NCBI GenBank assembly: GCA_025359785.1
Contig: JANYET010000026.1
Location: 1-64,000 of the forward strand
Length of the DNA: 64,000 nucleotides
Reading direction: 5' to 3'
Origin: Alphaproteobacteria bacterium
GTDB taxonomy: Bacteria > Pseudomonadota > Alphaproteobacteria > Caulobacterales > Caulobacteraceae
Shown here: positions 9,901-18,184 of the stretch, in pieces
Layout of the letters: the number at the start of each line of letters is the position of its first letter
Numbering within the stretch: the first letter of the stretch is position 1
Program-made: the position numbers and the translations under genes
The notes under the pieces: generated by a model
Databases searched by the model: none
What the model was told of the DNA's origin: nothing
Seen by the model: the letters and a program-made list of their open reading frames with translations, nothing else

Positions 9901-11816
9901 TTGAAGCCGTCGTTCTCGCTGCGGCCGGTCCACACGGCGACCACGGCGTCTTCGAAGGCGCCCTTGAGGTCGGCGAAGACCAGGGTTTCGCCCTGCGGAT
10001 CCTCGATCTCGAAGTCGTGCACCCAGACGGCCGGCAGCTTCGGCCGGCAGACCGGGAAGCCGGCCTCGGCCAGGGCCTTCAGGCCCATGTTGTCGAGGAT
10101 CGGCAGGACATCGGCGAGCGGCGCCGGCATCGCCGGACGGTAGAGCTTGAAGCGGAACTGCAGCTTGCTGTCGCTGGCCGCGCGATAGGCGCGCACGCAG
10201 ACCGACTGGCCGGCCGCCATGCCGTCGATCACCGCCAGGTCGGCGAGGGCCTCTTCGGGTGTGAAGCGGTCGCGGTAGCCGGCGGGGAAGGCCTCGCGAT
10301 AGCGCGACAGCACATCAGCCACGTCGGCCGGGGTGCGGCCCGAGGCGCGGACCGCGGCCTCGAAGCGGTCTTCCCAGGTCCGCGCCGCCTCGGCGATGGC
10401 GACTTCCAGGCCGCGCAGGTCCGGGCGCTCGTGCTCGCCGGGCGTGAAGCCGATGATGTAGTGAACGCGGGCCAGCGGGGCATCGGAGAAGCTCGGATAG
10501 GCGGCCGACACCCGGCCGCGGTAGGCGTTGGCCAGGATCCGTCCGGCGCGCGCCGCCAGGTCGCTGTCGTAGTGATCGCGAGGCAGGAACAGCAGCAGGG
10601 AGGCGAACCGGTCGAAGGGATCGCGCCGCTCGAACAGCCGCACCCGCGGCCGGTCGTTGAGGTGCAATATGCCCAGCGCCACGTCGAGGAGCTCGTCCTC
10701 GGTCATCTGGAAGAGTTCGTCGCGCGGGTAGTTCTCGACGATGGTCTTCAGGCGTTTTTCGTTGTGGCTGCCGGCCGGCATCCTGGCGCGGGCCAGCACA
10801 TTGGCGACCTTCTGACGGATCAACGGCACGACAGCGGCCGGACGGTCGTAGGCCTCGGCGGTGAACAGGCCGACGAACCGGACCTCGCCGATCGGGCGCT
10901 CGTCCGCGCCGTAGCGCTTGATGCCGACGTAATCCATGTAGCCGCGGCGATGGACGCGGCTCCTGACATTGGACTTGGCGACCGTCAGCGCCGGGTCGGT
11001 GAGCAGGCGGTCCTTCACCTTGCCCAGCAGGATCGCCGGCTCGTTGGCGCGGCGCAGCACCGTGCGGCTCGGATCGCGCAGCACCCCCAGGCCGTCCTTG
11101 GCCTGGTAGAGCGGCTCCTGAGGGGCATATTCGCCATTCTTCAGGCGCGGATATTCGTAGACCCGGGCCCCCAGGAACACGAACTCGTCGGCCTGCAGCC
11201 AGGCGAGGAAGGCCAGCTCCTCCTCGCTCGTATGGCGGCTGTGCAGCTTCAGCTCGCCCAGGGTCTTGCCCATCAGCTCGAGCATGGCGGGGAAGTCGTC
11301 GACGGCGGCGCGGACGTCCTGCAAGGTTTCGGTGATCCCGGCCACCAGGGCGGCCTCGCGGTCGGCGCCGACCGGATCGAGGATCACCTGGATCATGGAC
11401 TCCCGGCGGACAGCGCCGGTCGCCGAGCGGACCCCGGCCCTATCGCGCTGCACCTCGACGATGGGGTGAAACAGCGCGCGGACCGAAAGGCCCTGCTCGG
11501 CGATCTCGCCCATGATGGAATCGACCAGGAACGGCGCGTCGTCCTGCACGATCTCCAGCCGGTCGAGGCCCGCGTTGCGGCCGGACAACACCGGCTCGAA
11601 GCGGATCGTCGGCCCGCGGCCGCGGCGCCGTTCGCCGAACCGCCAGAAGTCGGCCAGCGTCTGAGCAAGCTCGGCGGTGGTCAGCTCCGGCAGCTCATCC
11701 GGCGCGGCGTCGGCGGCCACCTGGGCGGCGAAGGCCTTGGCGCTGCCCGGCGTCTTGTCGCCCTTGAGCGCGGCGGCGACGGCGCGGGCTAGCGTGGAAT
11801 TGGCGGGGCGGTTCAT
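6975..11816 (-). CDS. gdhZ: NAD-specific glutamate dehydrogenase, large (GDH180) type
   Basis: This 1613-residue enzyme belongs to the large NAD-dependent glutamate dehydrogenases, which deaminate glutamate to 2-oxoglutarate. The long N-terminal half carries ACT-like regulatory segments. The catalytic core is in the second half, with RFGPVARGGLRWSDR, VPVGSKGGFYPK and the Rossmann part VVGCGDMSGDVFGNGM; it ends with the helical C-terminal region. In Caulobacter crescentus the orthologue GdhZ also helps couple metabolism to FtsZ disassembly (established knowledge). The ATG start has GGGAGG 7-9 bases upstream. Its leader contains two perfect hairpins. Confidence 0.95.
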   Translation of the reverse strand: MNRPANSTLARAVAAALKGDKTPGSAKAFAAQVAADAAPDELPELTTAELAQTLADFWRFGERRRGRGPTIRFEPVLSGRNAGLDRLEIVQDDAPFLVDSIMGEIAEQGLSVRALFHPIVEVQRDRAGVRSATGAVRRESMIQVILDPVGADREAALVAGITETLQDVRAAVDDFPAMLELMGKTLGELKLHSRHTSEEELAFLAWLQADEFVFLGARVYEYPRLKNGEYAPQEPLYQAKDGLGVLRDPSRTVLRRANEPAILLGKVKDRLLTDPALTVAKSNVRSRVHRRGYMDYVGIKRYGADERPIGEVRFVGLFTAEAYDRPAAVVPLIRQKVANVLARARMPAGSHNEKRLKTIVENYPRDELFQMTEDELLDVALGILHLNDRPRVRLFERRDPFDRFASLLLFLPRDHYDSDLAARAGRILANAYRGRVSAAYPSFSDAPLARVHYIIGFTPGEHERPDLRGLEVAIAEAARTWEDRFEAAVRASGRTPADVADVLSRYREAFPAGYRDRFTPEEALADLAVIDGMAAGQSVCVRAYRAASDSKLQFRFKLYRPAMPAPLADVLPILDNMGLKALAEAGFPVCRPKLPAVWVHDFEIEDPQGETLVFADLKGAFEDAVVAVWTGRSENDGFNRLVLELALPWRDAALIRAFARHRQQSGLDPSQRVQEEALSAHPDVARLILDLFQAKFDPATKLTLDKRRAKADAIMLQIVEALQGVESLDEDRVLRRIALLVQAMQRTNFYQPGADGAPKPYISFKVASGELADLPAPKPYREIFVWGVNVEGVHLRFGPVARGGLRWSDRRDDFRTEVLGLVKAQQVKNAVIVPVGSKGGFYPKQLPKGGTRAEVQAEGISAYKTFLSGLLDITDNLSPDGKIIPPEHVIAFDGDDPYLVVAADKGTATFSDIANGMAEAYGFWLGDAFASGGSAGYDHKIMGITARGAWEAVKRHFRELGKDIQTEPFTVVGCGDMSGDVFGNGMLLSKQTKLLAAFDHRHIFLDPEPDTARSWTERARMFALPSSSWDDYDKKLISKGGGVYPRTLKSIALTAPVKAMLGVTADAMAPTELINAILRSEAELLYLGGIGTYVKATSEANADVGDKANDAVRINGSELRVKVVGEGANLGLTQAGRIEYALAGGRIDTDAIDNSAGVDTSDHEVNIKILTGMLERTGELTRKKRDTLLQSMTEEVGRHVLQDNYDQTLALSLMEMDAVGELMPYAQFMAELESRGRLDRAVEGLPDAAAIAERSQAGKGLTRPELAVLLAYGKLELKADIVATEAADDPFFERQLEGYFPKAMRKWAEPMRKHRLRRDIIATVVANDVINRCGPSFAGRLMPAAGADAQAFIAGYEAAKAVLGIPALWDSVAALDGKAPAAGQMALFRRLSAALRGSTFWLARRAARDKLEVDALVRAYEPAFQGLLKLMPGVLSPIEQAAVEARVAQLTKAGAPLDRARAVAVLQPMTIAGDLVDLAEVSSWPLGNVARLYHAVGESFGFDRVRQAAGAYAVGDTFERMALRRLIEDLLIQQSDLTRTVMAFCGGPQAGEDATQARNACSAWTQMRRGKADIARRTIDEIEASAGGWSFAKLTIANAALRELAAEGSKRKR

Positions 11817-11870
11817 CGGCGGCCTCCCAGAATCCGGGTGAGATGGCGCGGGCCGGTTCCAGATACGAGG

Positions 11871-11929
11871 ACGGCGCCGGAGGAGAGCGTCCGGCGCCGT
11901 GTGGTTCCGCCGTGGGGGGGCGGCGGAAC
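11871..11929 (-). other. Tandem perfect hairpins in the gdhZ leader
   Basis: The minus-strand leader of gdhZ (242 bases to the next gene) contains two adjacent perfect stem-loops. The first in transcript order is GTTCCGCCG paired with CGGCGGAAC, with loop CCCCCCCA. The second is ACGGCGCCGGA paired with TCCGGCGCCGT, with loop CGCTCTCC. Neither is followed by a T-run, so they are not obvious terminators. The C-rich loops could pair with G-rich ribosome sites. A short reading frame overlaps them but its composition does not support a leader peptide. The remainder of this intergenic stretch shows nothing I recognise. Confidence 0.5.
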
Positions 11930-12058
11930 ACTCGCTGTTCGCTGCGGCCGCGTGCTTGGGGGGTTGCGGGCGCAGTCGCCGGACAGCATGTGCCCGGAGC
12001 CAACTTTAGATAGGAACCGAAATCGCAAGTTGAAGTCCCCTCGGTGAGGTTTTCTGGG

Positions 12059-13198
12059 TCAGGCTTGCTTGGGCCGGCGTCGCGCCAGCTTGGCGAGCTT
12101 TCCCCTGATGGGCGGCGGAAGCTTTTCGTCCGGCGGCTCGCCTGGCCGCTTGTTCTTCAGTTGTTGCGGATCGCCGTCGGCCGAGAGGATCACGGAGATC
12201 CAGCGGCTGCCGTCGAACTGCGCCAGGATGACCATCGCCATGACGGTAAGCGGCGTCGAAAGAAACGCGCCGGTGACGCCCCAGATCGCGCTCCAGAAAG
12301 CCAGCGACAACAGGATCATCACCGGATCGAGGTTCAGGCTGCGGCCTTGCATCCGGGGGTAGATCACATTGCCGATAATCATCCCGATCAACTGCAGAAT
12401 GATGAACAGGATGAGCGCCCGGCCATAGCCGTCGAACTGGACCAGCGCGAAGATCGGCGGCGCCACCGCGGCGAACACCCCGCCGGCCACGGGGATGTAG
12501 ACCGCCAGGAAGATCAGGAAGGCCCAGAACAGCGAGTCGTGCAGGCCCACCGCCGTCATGGCGATCCACGACAAGACCGCCACCATCAGGCCGGTGATGG
12601 TCTGGACGAAGAGGTAGCGCTCCACGCCGTCGCGGATGCGTAGGAAGGCGACGACGGCCTCCTGGCGCTCCTCGCGCTGCGGGAACAGGCCCACCGCCTT
12701 GCGCTCCCAGCCGCGCCGCGAGGCGATGATGAAGGCCAGGTAGACCACGGTGAACAGCGCGGTGGAGGCGAAGTCCTGTACCGCCCGGGCGGCCAGGCCC
12801 AGGTATTTGGCGGCGTCCAGGCCGCGGATAATGCTGTTGACGGTCGGCGGCCGGCGCAGGTGCGCGGCATGGGTGGTCTGCTGGATGACCGTGTCGAGCT
12901 TCGGGATGTAGCCGATCAGCTGGGTCACGAACCCGGCGCCGTTGGTGGCGACGAACGCCGCCGTGCCGCCGAACAGGATCAGGCAAAGGACCAGGGCCAA
13001 CGGCAGGGCGGCCTTGCGCGACACGCCGGGCAGGCGGTGTTCCAGGGTGCGCGCGAACCCGTCGATCATCACCGCCAGGAACAGGGCCAGGGCCAGCGGT
13101 GTGAGGATCGGGGCCAGGAAATAGAGGGTGGTCCCGCCCGCGATCACCGCCAGGATGACCGTGGCGTTTCGCGCGACCGTGGGCTCTTCGGTGGGCAT
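12059..13198 (-). CDS. AI-2E family transporter (PerM-like membrane protein)
   Basis: This is a 379-residue polytopic inner-membrane protein of the AI-2E/UPF0118 family. There are four hydrophobic helices in the first half (for example around TLYFLAPILTPLALALFLAV), a long soluble loop, and then the conserved C-terminal helices with the family block VYIPVAGG and the late LSTPLTVMAMVI. Members export a range of small molecules or act as ion antiporters; the substrate here cannot be told. I prefer the ATG giving MPTEEPTVARN; an ATG 60 bases upstream is possible but would add a basic, low-quality leader. The gene lies downstream of the tetR-like gene on the same strand. Confidence 0.8.
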   Translation of the reverse strand: MPTEEPTVARNATVILAVIAGGTTLYFLAPILTPLALALFLAVMIDGFARTLEHRLPGVSRKAALPLALVLCLILFGGTAAFVATNGAGFVTQLIGYIPKLDTVIQQTTHAAHLRRPPTVNSIIRGLDAAKYLGLAARAVQDFASTALFTVVYLAFIIASRRGWERKAVGLFPQREERQEAVVAFLRIRDGVERYLFVQTITGLMVAVLSWIAMTAVGLHDSLFWAFLIFLAVYIPVAGGVFAAVAPPIFALVQFDGYGRALILFIILQLIGMIIGNVIYPRMQGRSLNLDPVMILLSLAFWSAIWGVTGAFLSTPLTVMAMVILAQFDGSRWISVILSADGDPQQLKNKRPGEPPDEKLPPPIRGKLAKLARRRPKQA

Positions 13199-13307
13199 TC
13201 GGGGCTTTCGCGTCGGCGCGCCGGCACGGCGGTCCGCCGCGCGCGGGCCACCATCCATGCCGTCGATCCCTACGCCGCTTCGCGCCGCCTGAGGAGAGGC
13301 TTCGCGC

Positions 13308-13904
13308 TCAGGCTTCGCGGAGGGTCTTGTCGAGGATCGCCTCGAGCAGATCGGCCTCGGTGAGCGGCTCGGTCATGAAGCCCTTGAGGCGGCCGCCCTG
13401 CACCAGGGTGATGAAGCCGTGCAGGGTCGACCAGCCGGTAATCGCGCGGCGCTTGATGGCCGCGGGCTCCGCGCCGGGCTCGGCGGCGGCGACGGCGCGG
13501 AACAGGCCCTCCCAGGCCGCCTGCGCCGGGCCGAGCAGGCTCGCCGGCGCCTCGCCATCGACGATGTCGCTGGCGAACATCAGCTTGAACAGGCCGGGCC
13601 GCCCGAAGGCCAACGTCAGGTAGGCGCGCGCCGTCTCGCGCATGGCGGCGACGGGGTCGGCCGCTTCGGCCTGGGCGCGCGCATAGGCCGCCGTCAGGTC
13701 GTTGAAGCCGATGGCGGCGACCTCGGCCAGCAGCGCGCGGCGATCGGGAAAGTGCCGGTAGGGCGCGGCGGTGGAGACGCCCAGGGACTGCGCCAGGTCG
13801 CGCAGGGAGACCGCGTCCGGGCCGCCCGTCTCGACCGCCGCCAGGGCCCCACGGATCAGCGCCGCCTTGAGGTCTCCGTGATGATAGCCGCGTGCGGTCG
13901 CCAT
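13308..13904 (-). CDS. TetR/AcrR-family transcriptional regulator
   Basis: This is a 198-residue repressor-type protein. The N-terminal helix-turn-helix spans about residues 9-55 (VSLRDLAQSLGVSTAAPYRHF, recognition helix STAAPYRHF). The C-terminal ligand/dimer domain contains the W-S-T-L-H-G-F segment seen in the WHG-type TetR C-terminal family. It is divergent from the secreted hydrolase gene, with 67 bases between the starts that hold a short palindrome likely to be its operator. It probably represses itself and the hydrolase, responding to a small hydrophobic ligand; the ligand is unknown. Confidence 0.85.
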   Translation of the reverse strand: MATARGYHHGDLKAALIRGALAAVETGGPDAVSLRDLAQSLGVSTAAPYRHFPDRRALLAEVAAIGFNDLTAAYARAQAEAADPVAAMRETARAYLTLAFGRPGLFKLMFASDIVDGEAPASLLGPAQAAWEGLFRAVAAAEPGAEPAAIKRRAITGWSTLHGFITLVQGGRLKGFMTEPLTEADLLEAILDKTLREA

Positions 13905-13910
13905 ACCAGA

Positions 13911-13929
13911 ATGTTGACACAGCTAACAT
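13911..13929. promoter_or_regulatory. Candidate TetR operator in divergent promoter region
   Basis: Interrupted palindrome ATGTT-N9-AACAT. Its left arm overlaps a perfect -35-like TTGACA on the plus strand. It lies 7 bases upstream of the tetR-like start and 43 bases before the hydrolase ATG, a position suited to repressing both. The assignment rests on symmetry and place only. Confidence 0.4.
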
Positions 13930-13971
13930 GGGCGCGCAATGTAAGTGCTGCATACATAAAGGGTGGCGGCG

Positions 13972-14919
13972 ATGAAGCTTCTGATGGCCTTGGCGGCGAC
14001 CCTGGTCCTGGCTGGCAATGCCCAGGCCGGCGTCGGGTTCGAGACGGCCAGCGCGCCGGTCCCCGGTGACAAGTCGCTCGCCGTGACGATCTGGTACCCG
14101 AGCGACGCCGCCGAGCGGTCCGCGCCGCTGGCGCTGTACATGCAATCGGTCGCCCCAGGCGCGGCGCCGAGCGGGCGCAGTCATCCGCTGGTGGTGATCT
14201 CCCACGGGACGGGCGGGTCCAACACCGACCACTACGACACCGCCCGCGCACTGGCGGCGGCGGGCTTCGTGGTGGTCGCGCCGACCCACACCGGGGACAC
14301 GCAAGGCGACCGCAGCCGCTCCATGCGGATCACCGAGCGGCCGGCGCAGCTCTCGCGGGTGATCGACTACATGACCCATGACTGGCGGGGCCACGACACG
14401 GTGGATGCCGGTCAGATCGGGGCGTTCGGCTTCTCGTCCGGGGCCTTCACCGTGCTGGGCGCCATCGGCGGCGAGCCGGACCTGACCGGGCTGGCGCGGC
14501 ACTGCGCGCAGCACCCGCACTTCTATGACTGCGCGCTGCAGCGCCAGCTTGGCGCCGCCGCCCCGGTCCCGGTGGCGCACGACCCGCGCATCAAGGCCGC
14601 GGTGGTCGCCGCGCCCGCCCTGGGCTTCGCCTTCGCGCCGACGGGTCTCTCAAAGGTGGCGATCCCGGTGCAGCTGTGGCGCGCGGAATGGGACACCGTC
14701 CTGCCACAGCCCTACTACGCCGAGGTGGTCCACGGCCTGCTGCCGAAGGCCGAGTACCACGTGGTCCCGGGCGCCGAGCACTTCGACTTCATGGCGCCGT
14801 GCAGCGAGATGCTCGGCAAGGTCGCGCCGTCGATCTGCACCAGCAACATCGACCGGGCCGCGTTCCACGCCCGCTTCAACGCGGACGTGGTGCGGTTCTT
14901 CAAGAAGACGCTTCGGTAG
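13972..14919 (+). CDS. Secreted alpha/beta hydrolase, dienelactone-hydrolase / PAF-acetylhydrolase-like
   Basis: This is a 315-residue protein with a clear signal peptide (MKLLMALAATLVLAGNAQA, cut after AQA), so it is periplasmic or exported. The alpha/beta-hydrolase triad is visible: nucleophile elbow GFSSG near residue 153, acid in EWDTVLP, and histidine in GAEHFDF near the C-terminus. The oxyanion strand is VVISHGTGG. It resembles the predicted dienelactone-hydrolase/platelet-activating-factor acetylhydrolase group; the substrate is not known. An in-frame GTG 9 bases earlier is possible but would spoil the signal peptide. It is divergent from, and probably controlled by, the TetR-like gene. 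Confidence 0.82.
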   Translation: MKLLMALAATLVLAGNAQAGVGFETASAPVPGDKSLAVTIWYPSDAAERSAPLALYMQSVAPGAAPSGRSHPLVVISHGTGGSNTDHYDTARALAAAGFVVVAPTHTGDTQGDRSRSMRITERPAQLSRVIDYMTHDWRGHDTVDAGQIGAFGFSSGAFTVLGAIGGEPDLTGLARHCAQHPHFYDCALQRQLGAAAPVPVAHDPRIKAAVVAAPALGFAFAPTGLSKVAIPVQLWRAEWDTVLPQPYYAEVVHGLLPKAEYHVVPGAEHFDFMAPCSEMLGKVAPSICTSNIDRAAFHARFNADVVRFFKKTLR

Positions 14920-14925
14920 CTGTAG

Positions 14926-15705
14926 TCAGCGCGGCGCCATGCGGATCGCGCCGTCGAGACGGACGTCTTCGCCGTTGAAGTAGCCGTTGGTGATCATGGT
15001 CAGCGCCAGCTGGGCGTACTCATGAGCCTCGCCCAGGCGCTTGGGGAAGGGCACGGAGGCGGCCAGCGCGTCCTTCACCTGCGGCGGGGCGCCGTTCATC
15101 AGCGGCGTGGCGAAGATGCCGGGCAGGATGGTGTTCACCCGGATGCCGTCGCCGGCCAGGTCGCGGGCAATGGGCAGGGTCATGCCGACCACGCCGCCCT
15201 TGGACGCGGAATAGGCCGCCTGGCCCATCTGGCCGTCTTCCGCGGCGACCGAGGCGGTGTTGACGATCGCGCCGCGCTCACCGTCGATCGGCTCCAGGTC
15301 CAGCATGCCCTTCGCCGACTTGGCGATGCAGCGGAAGGTGCCGACCAGGTTGATCTGGATGATCATGTTGAAAGCGTCGAGTGGGAAGTGCCTGGTCTCG
15401 CCAGTGGTCTTGTCGCGGCTGGCGGTCTTGGCGGCGTTGCCGGTGCCGGCGCAATTGACCAGGATCCGCTCCTGACCATGGGCGGCCCGCGCCTTGACGA
15501 AGCCCGCGTCGACGTCCTCGTCCGAGGTGACATTGACCTTGCAGAAAACCCCGCCGACCTCTTTGGCGACGGCTTCGCCCTTGGCTTCGTTCATGTCGAA
15601 GATGGCGACTTTCACGCCCTGGGCGGCCAGGGCCCGGACCGTGGCTTCGCCAAGGCCCGAGGCGCCGCCGGTGACGACCGCGGCGATGGAGGAATTGAGT
15701 TGCAT
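14926..15705 (-). CDS. HSD10-like short-chain dehydrogenase (3-hydroxyacyl-CoA dehydrogenase type 2)
   Basis: This 259-residue SDR has the cofactor loop VTGGASGLGEA (residues 11-21), the NCAG motif, the catalytic set with serine in NTASVAA and Y-x-x-x-K in YSASK, and the family-specific ends LPIARDLA and DGAIRM. These match closely the mammalian HSD17B10/HADH2 type, which oxidises 2-methyl-3-hydroxybutyryl-CoA (isoleucine breakdown) and other short 3-hydroxyacyl-CoAs with NAD. The role in branched-chain or fatty-acid degradation is inferred from the family. It is convergent with the hydrolase gene, with only 6 bases between the stops. Confidence 0.88.
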   Translation of the reverse strand: MQLNSSIAAVVTGGASGLGEATVRALAAQGVKVAIFDMNEAKGEAVAKEVGGVFCKVNVTSDEDVDAGFVKARAAHGQERILVNCAGTGNAAKTASRDKTTGETRHFPLDAFNMIIQINLVGTFRCIAKSAKGMLDLEPIDGERGAIVNTASVAAEDGQMGQAAYSASKGGVVGMTLPIARDLAGDGIRVNTILPGIFATPLMNGAPPQVKDALAASVPFPKRLGEAHEYAQLALTMITNGYFNGEDVRLDGAIRMAPR

Positions 15706-15764
15706 GGACGTGGCGCTCCCGATCTCATTGTGGGCGTGAGACTTAAGCCTGAGCCTTTAGACCG

Positions 15765-16190
15765 ATGAGCGATCCCGAAAAAGCGTCACCTTACGTAAAC
15801 GGAAACTTCGACCCGGGAGGACCGCTGGACCCGGCGCGCGCGCTGATCCCGCACGTGGTGCGCCTGAACGAGCGCCGGGTGGCGCGGGGCTTCTGGCCAA
15901 AGATCCGCAAGGTTGCCGTCCTCATCCCCTTCGCGTCCGAGGCGCTGGCGGTATGGTACTGCGCGCGGGACGAGGAGACCCCGGTCGCCGCCAAGGCGAT
16001 GATGCTGGCGGCCCTGGCTTATTTCGTCATGCCGTTCGACGCGATCCCCGATGTCATCGCGGGCATCGGCTACACCGACGACGCGGCGGTGTTCATGGCC
16101 ATGCTGACCCTGGTGGGCAAGAACCTGAAGCCCCGCCATCGGGCGGCGGCCCAGGCGGCGGTGGACCAGCTGCGCGAAGACCGCGCCTGA
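15765..16190 (+). CDS. YkvA family (DUF1232) membrane protein
   Basis: This is a 141-residue protein whose core is the DUF1232 signature ALAYFVMPFDAIPDVIAGIG (a hydrophobic segment followed by D-x-I-P-D), at about residues 86-105. An amphipathic stretch precedes it. The family is widespread, usually has one or two weak membrane segments and no established function. Its start is 59 bases from the divergent HSD10-like gene, and it ends 3 bases before the stop of the convergent SDR. Confidence 0.85.
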   Translation: MSDPEKASPYVNGNFDPGGPLDPARALIPHVVRLNERRVARGFWPKIRKVAVLIPFASEALAVWYCARDEETPVAAKAMMLAALAYFVMPFDAIPDVIAGIGYTDDAAVFMAMLTLVGKNLKPRHRAAAQAAVDQLREDRA

Positions 16191-16193
16191 CGC

Positions 16194-17048
16194 TCAGTCC
16201 TCGGCCGAGGCGCCGATGTCCGGGAACAGTTCGGCGAACGGTGAGAGCGATCCGCTGTCCCAGCTGTGACGGCTGCCGACGGTGATGCCGCCGTCGACCA
16301 CGATCTGAGTTCCCGTCACGAAGGCTGAATCGTCGCTGGCCAGATAGAGCGCCGCGCGGGCGACGTCGTCCGGCAGGCCGGCGCGCGGGATGGGCTGCAC
16401 CTTGGCGCCGTTTTCGGCGACGCGGGCGGCCATCTGGTCGGCGACCTCGCGCGACTGACCGACGGAGGAGCCGAAGATCGAGGTGGCGATCAGGCCGGGG
16501 CAGATGGCGTTGACGCGGATTTTCTGGCGCGAGAGCTGGGCCGCGGCGCAGCGGCTCATGTGGATCACGCTGGCCTTGGCCGAGGAATAGGCGATCGGGC
16601 CCCAGCCGGCCTGCATCCCGGCGATCGAGGCGGTGTTGATGATCGAGCCGCCGCCGCGCGCCAGCAACAGCGGCGTGGCGTGCTTCATGCCCAGCGCCGG
16701 ACCGCGCACCAGCACGTCGAAGATCCAGCTCCAGGTCTGCGCCTCGATCTCCGGGATCGAGCGCATGGCGTCGGAGATGCCGGCGTTGTTGAACAGGATG
16801 TCGAGCCCGCCGAATTCGCTGTCAGCGAGTTGCACCGCCGCGGCGATGTCCGGCTCCTGGGTCACGTCGCAATGCACGTAGCGAACCTGGCCGCCGAACC
16901 GCTGCTCCAGCATGCGGCCCTTCTCGTCCTGGATGTCGGCGGCGACGATTCGACAGCCTTCGGCCGCGAACAACTCGACGCTCCCCAGGCCGATCCCCGA
17001 GGCCGCGCCGGTGATCACCGCGACCTTGCCGTCCAGACGTCCCGCCAT
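16194..17048 (-). CDS. Short-chain dehydrogenase/reductase
   Basis: This 284-residue classical SDR has TGAASGIGLGS (residues 13-23) as cofactor loop, the CDV strand end, FNNAGIS, the catalytic serine in NTASIAG, Y-x-x-x-K in YSSAK, and the substrate-loop P in CPGLIATSIFG. The aspartate at the end of the second strand (AADIQ) favours NAD over NADP. The C-terminal tail after VVDGGITVG is about 25 residues longer than usual. It starts 24 bases after the stop of the quinone-oxidoreductase-like gene on the same strand, so the two are probably one transcript. The substrate is unknown. Confidence 0.85.
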   Translation of the reverse strand: MAGRLDGKVAVITGAASGIGLGSVELFAAEGCRIVAADIQDEKGRMLEQRFGGQVRYVHCDVTQEPDIAAAVQLADSEFGGLDILFNNAGISDAMRSIPEIEAQTWSWIFDVLVRGPALGMKHATPLLLARGGGSIINTASIAGMQAGWGPIAYSSAKASVIHMSRCAAAQLSRQKIRVNAICPGLIATSIFGSSVGQSREVADQMAARVAENGAKVQPIPRAGLPDDVARAALYLASDDSAFVTGTQIVVDGGITVGSRHSWDSGSLSPFAELFPDIGASAED

Positions 17049-17072
17049 GTGGCGATCCTCGATAAGCGTGGG

Positions 17073-18074
17073 TCAGTCGACGGTGATCACGACCTTGCCC
17101 ATGGCGTGGCGGCCGCCCAGGTGGGCGATGGCGTCGGCGCCCTTCTCGAGCGGGAAGTGCGCGGAGACGTGCGGCTTGATCTTGCCCGCGGCGTAGAGGC
17201 CCAGGAGGGCCTCGATGCTGGCGGCGAAGGCGGCGGGGTTCTTCTGGGTCCAGGTGCCCCAGAACACGCCGACGATATCGCAGCCCTTCATGAGGGCGAG
17301 GTTCAGCGGGATCTTCGGGATTTCGCCGGCCGCGAAGCCGATGACCAGATAGCGGCCTTCCCAGGCGATGGCCCGCAGCGCCGGCTCGGCATAGCCGCCG
17401 CCGACCGCGTCATAGATCACGTCCGCGCCATTCGGTCCGCAGGCGTCCTTGAACAGCGTGCTGAGCGCCCGCTGGCCATCCTTGTCGAAGGGCCCTCGGC
17501 CATAGACCACGCCCGCGTCGGCGCCGTGCGCGATGGCCAGATCGACCTTCTCCTGGGTCGAGCAGGCGGCGATCACCCGCGCGCCCGCCGCCTTGCCAAG
17601 CTCGACGGCCGACAGGCCGACGCCGCCGGCCGCGCCCAGCACCAGCAGGGTCTCGCCGGCCTTCAGGTGACCCCGGTCGTGCAGCGCGTGGTAGGAAGTG
17701 CCGTAGGTCAGGATGAAGGCCGCGGCGACGTCGTGCGGCATCGAATCCGGGATTTTCCACAGGCGGCTGGCGGGCAAGGCGACCTCTTCGGCCATGGCGC
17801 CCCAGCCGGTGTTGGCCAGGATGCGGTCGCCGGGTTTGACGTTGGTGACGCCCTCGCCCACCGACTTCACCACGCCGGATAGCTCGCCGCCGGGCGCGAA
17901 CGGCCGCTCCGGCTTGAACTGGTATTTGTCCTCGATGATCAGCACGTCGGGGAAGTTGACGCCGATGGCCTTGACCGAGATCACCGCATGGCCGGGCGTG
18001 GCCTCGGGCGCCGGCACGTCTTCCAGGACGAGGGACTCAGGTCCGCCAACGACCTTGCTCAACAGCGCCTTCAT
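17073..18074 (-). CDS. NADPH:quinone oxidoreductase-like zinc-independent alcohol dehydrogenase (MDR family)
   Basis: This is a 333-residue MDR-family protein. The GroES-like half includes GVNFPDVLIIEDKYQ and PFAPGGELSG. The Rossmann half has the cofactor loop LVLGAAGGVGLSAV near residue 145. The zinc ligands of alcohol dehydrogenases are absent, as in QOR-type enzymes, which reduce quinones or enones with NADPH. It lies upstream of an SDR on the same strand. The pairing of an enoyl/quinone reductase with an SDR suggests breakdown of a small carbon compound, but nothing shows which. Confidence 0.85.
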   Translation of the reverse strand: MKALLSKVVGGPESLVLEDVPAPEATPGHAVISVKAIGVNFPDVLIIEDKYQFKPERPFAPGGELSGVVKSVGEGVTNVKPGDRILANTGWGAMAEEVALPASRLWKIPDSMPHDVAAAFILTYGTSYHALHDRGHLKAGETLLVLGAAGGVGLSAVELGKAAGARVIAACSTQEKVDLAIAHGADAGVVYGRGPFDKDGQRALSTLFKDACGPNGADVIYDAVGGGYAEPALRAIAWEGRYLVIGFAAGEIPKIPLNLALMKGCDIVGVFWGTWTQKNPAAFAASIEALLGLYAAGKIKPHVSAHFPLEKGADAIAHLGGRHAMGKVVITVD

Positions 18075-18184
18075 GTCCGCTCTCCCGATTTTCTTAAGTG
18101 CCGGTATTTTCTTGGTGGCCGGACGCTAGCCCAGCCGCATCTGGGGCGGAAGGCTGGAAATCGAACGGACGTTTGAAACCGGCG

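Noticed and set aside
8811-11792. 993-codon open frame antisense to gdhZ
   Set aside because: It mirrors gdhZ codons: the high G/C at third positions of gdhZ removes stops from the opposite strand. Its composition (Gly, Ala, Arg, His, Val) is not that of a natural protein.
11813-12028. Leader peptide before gdhZ (attenuator)
   Set aside because: The frame overlaps the gdhZ start, has no ribosome site and no run of regulatory codons.
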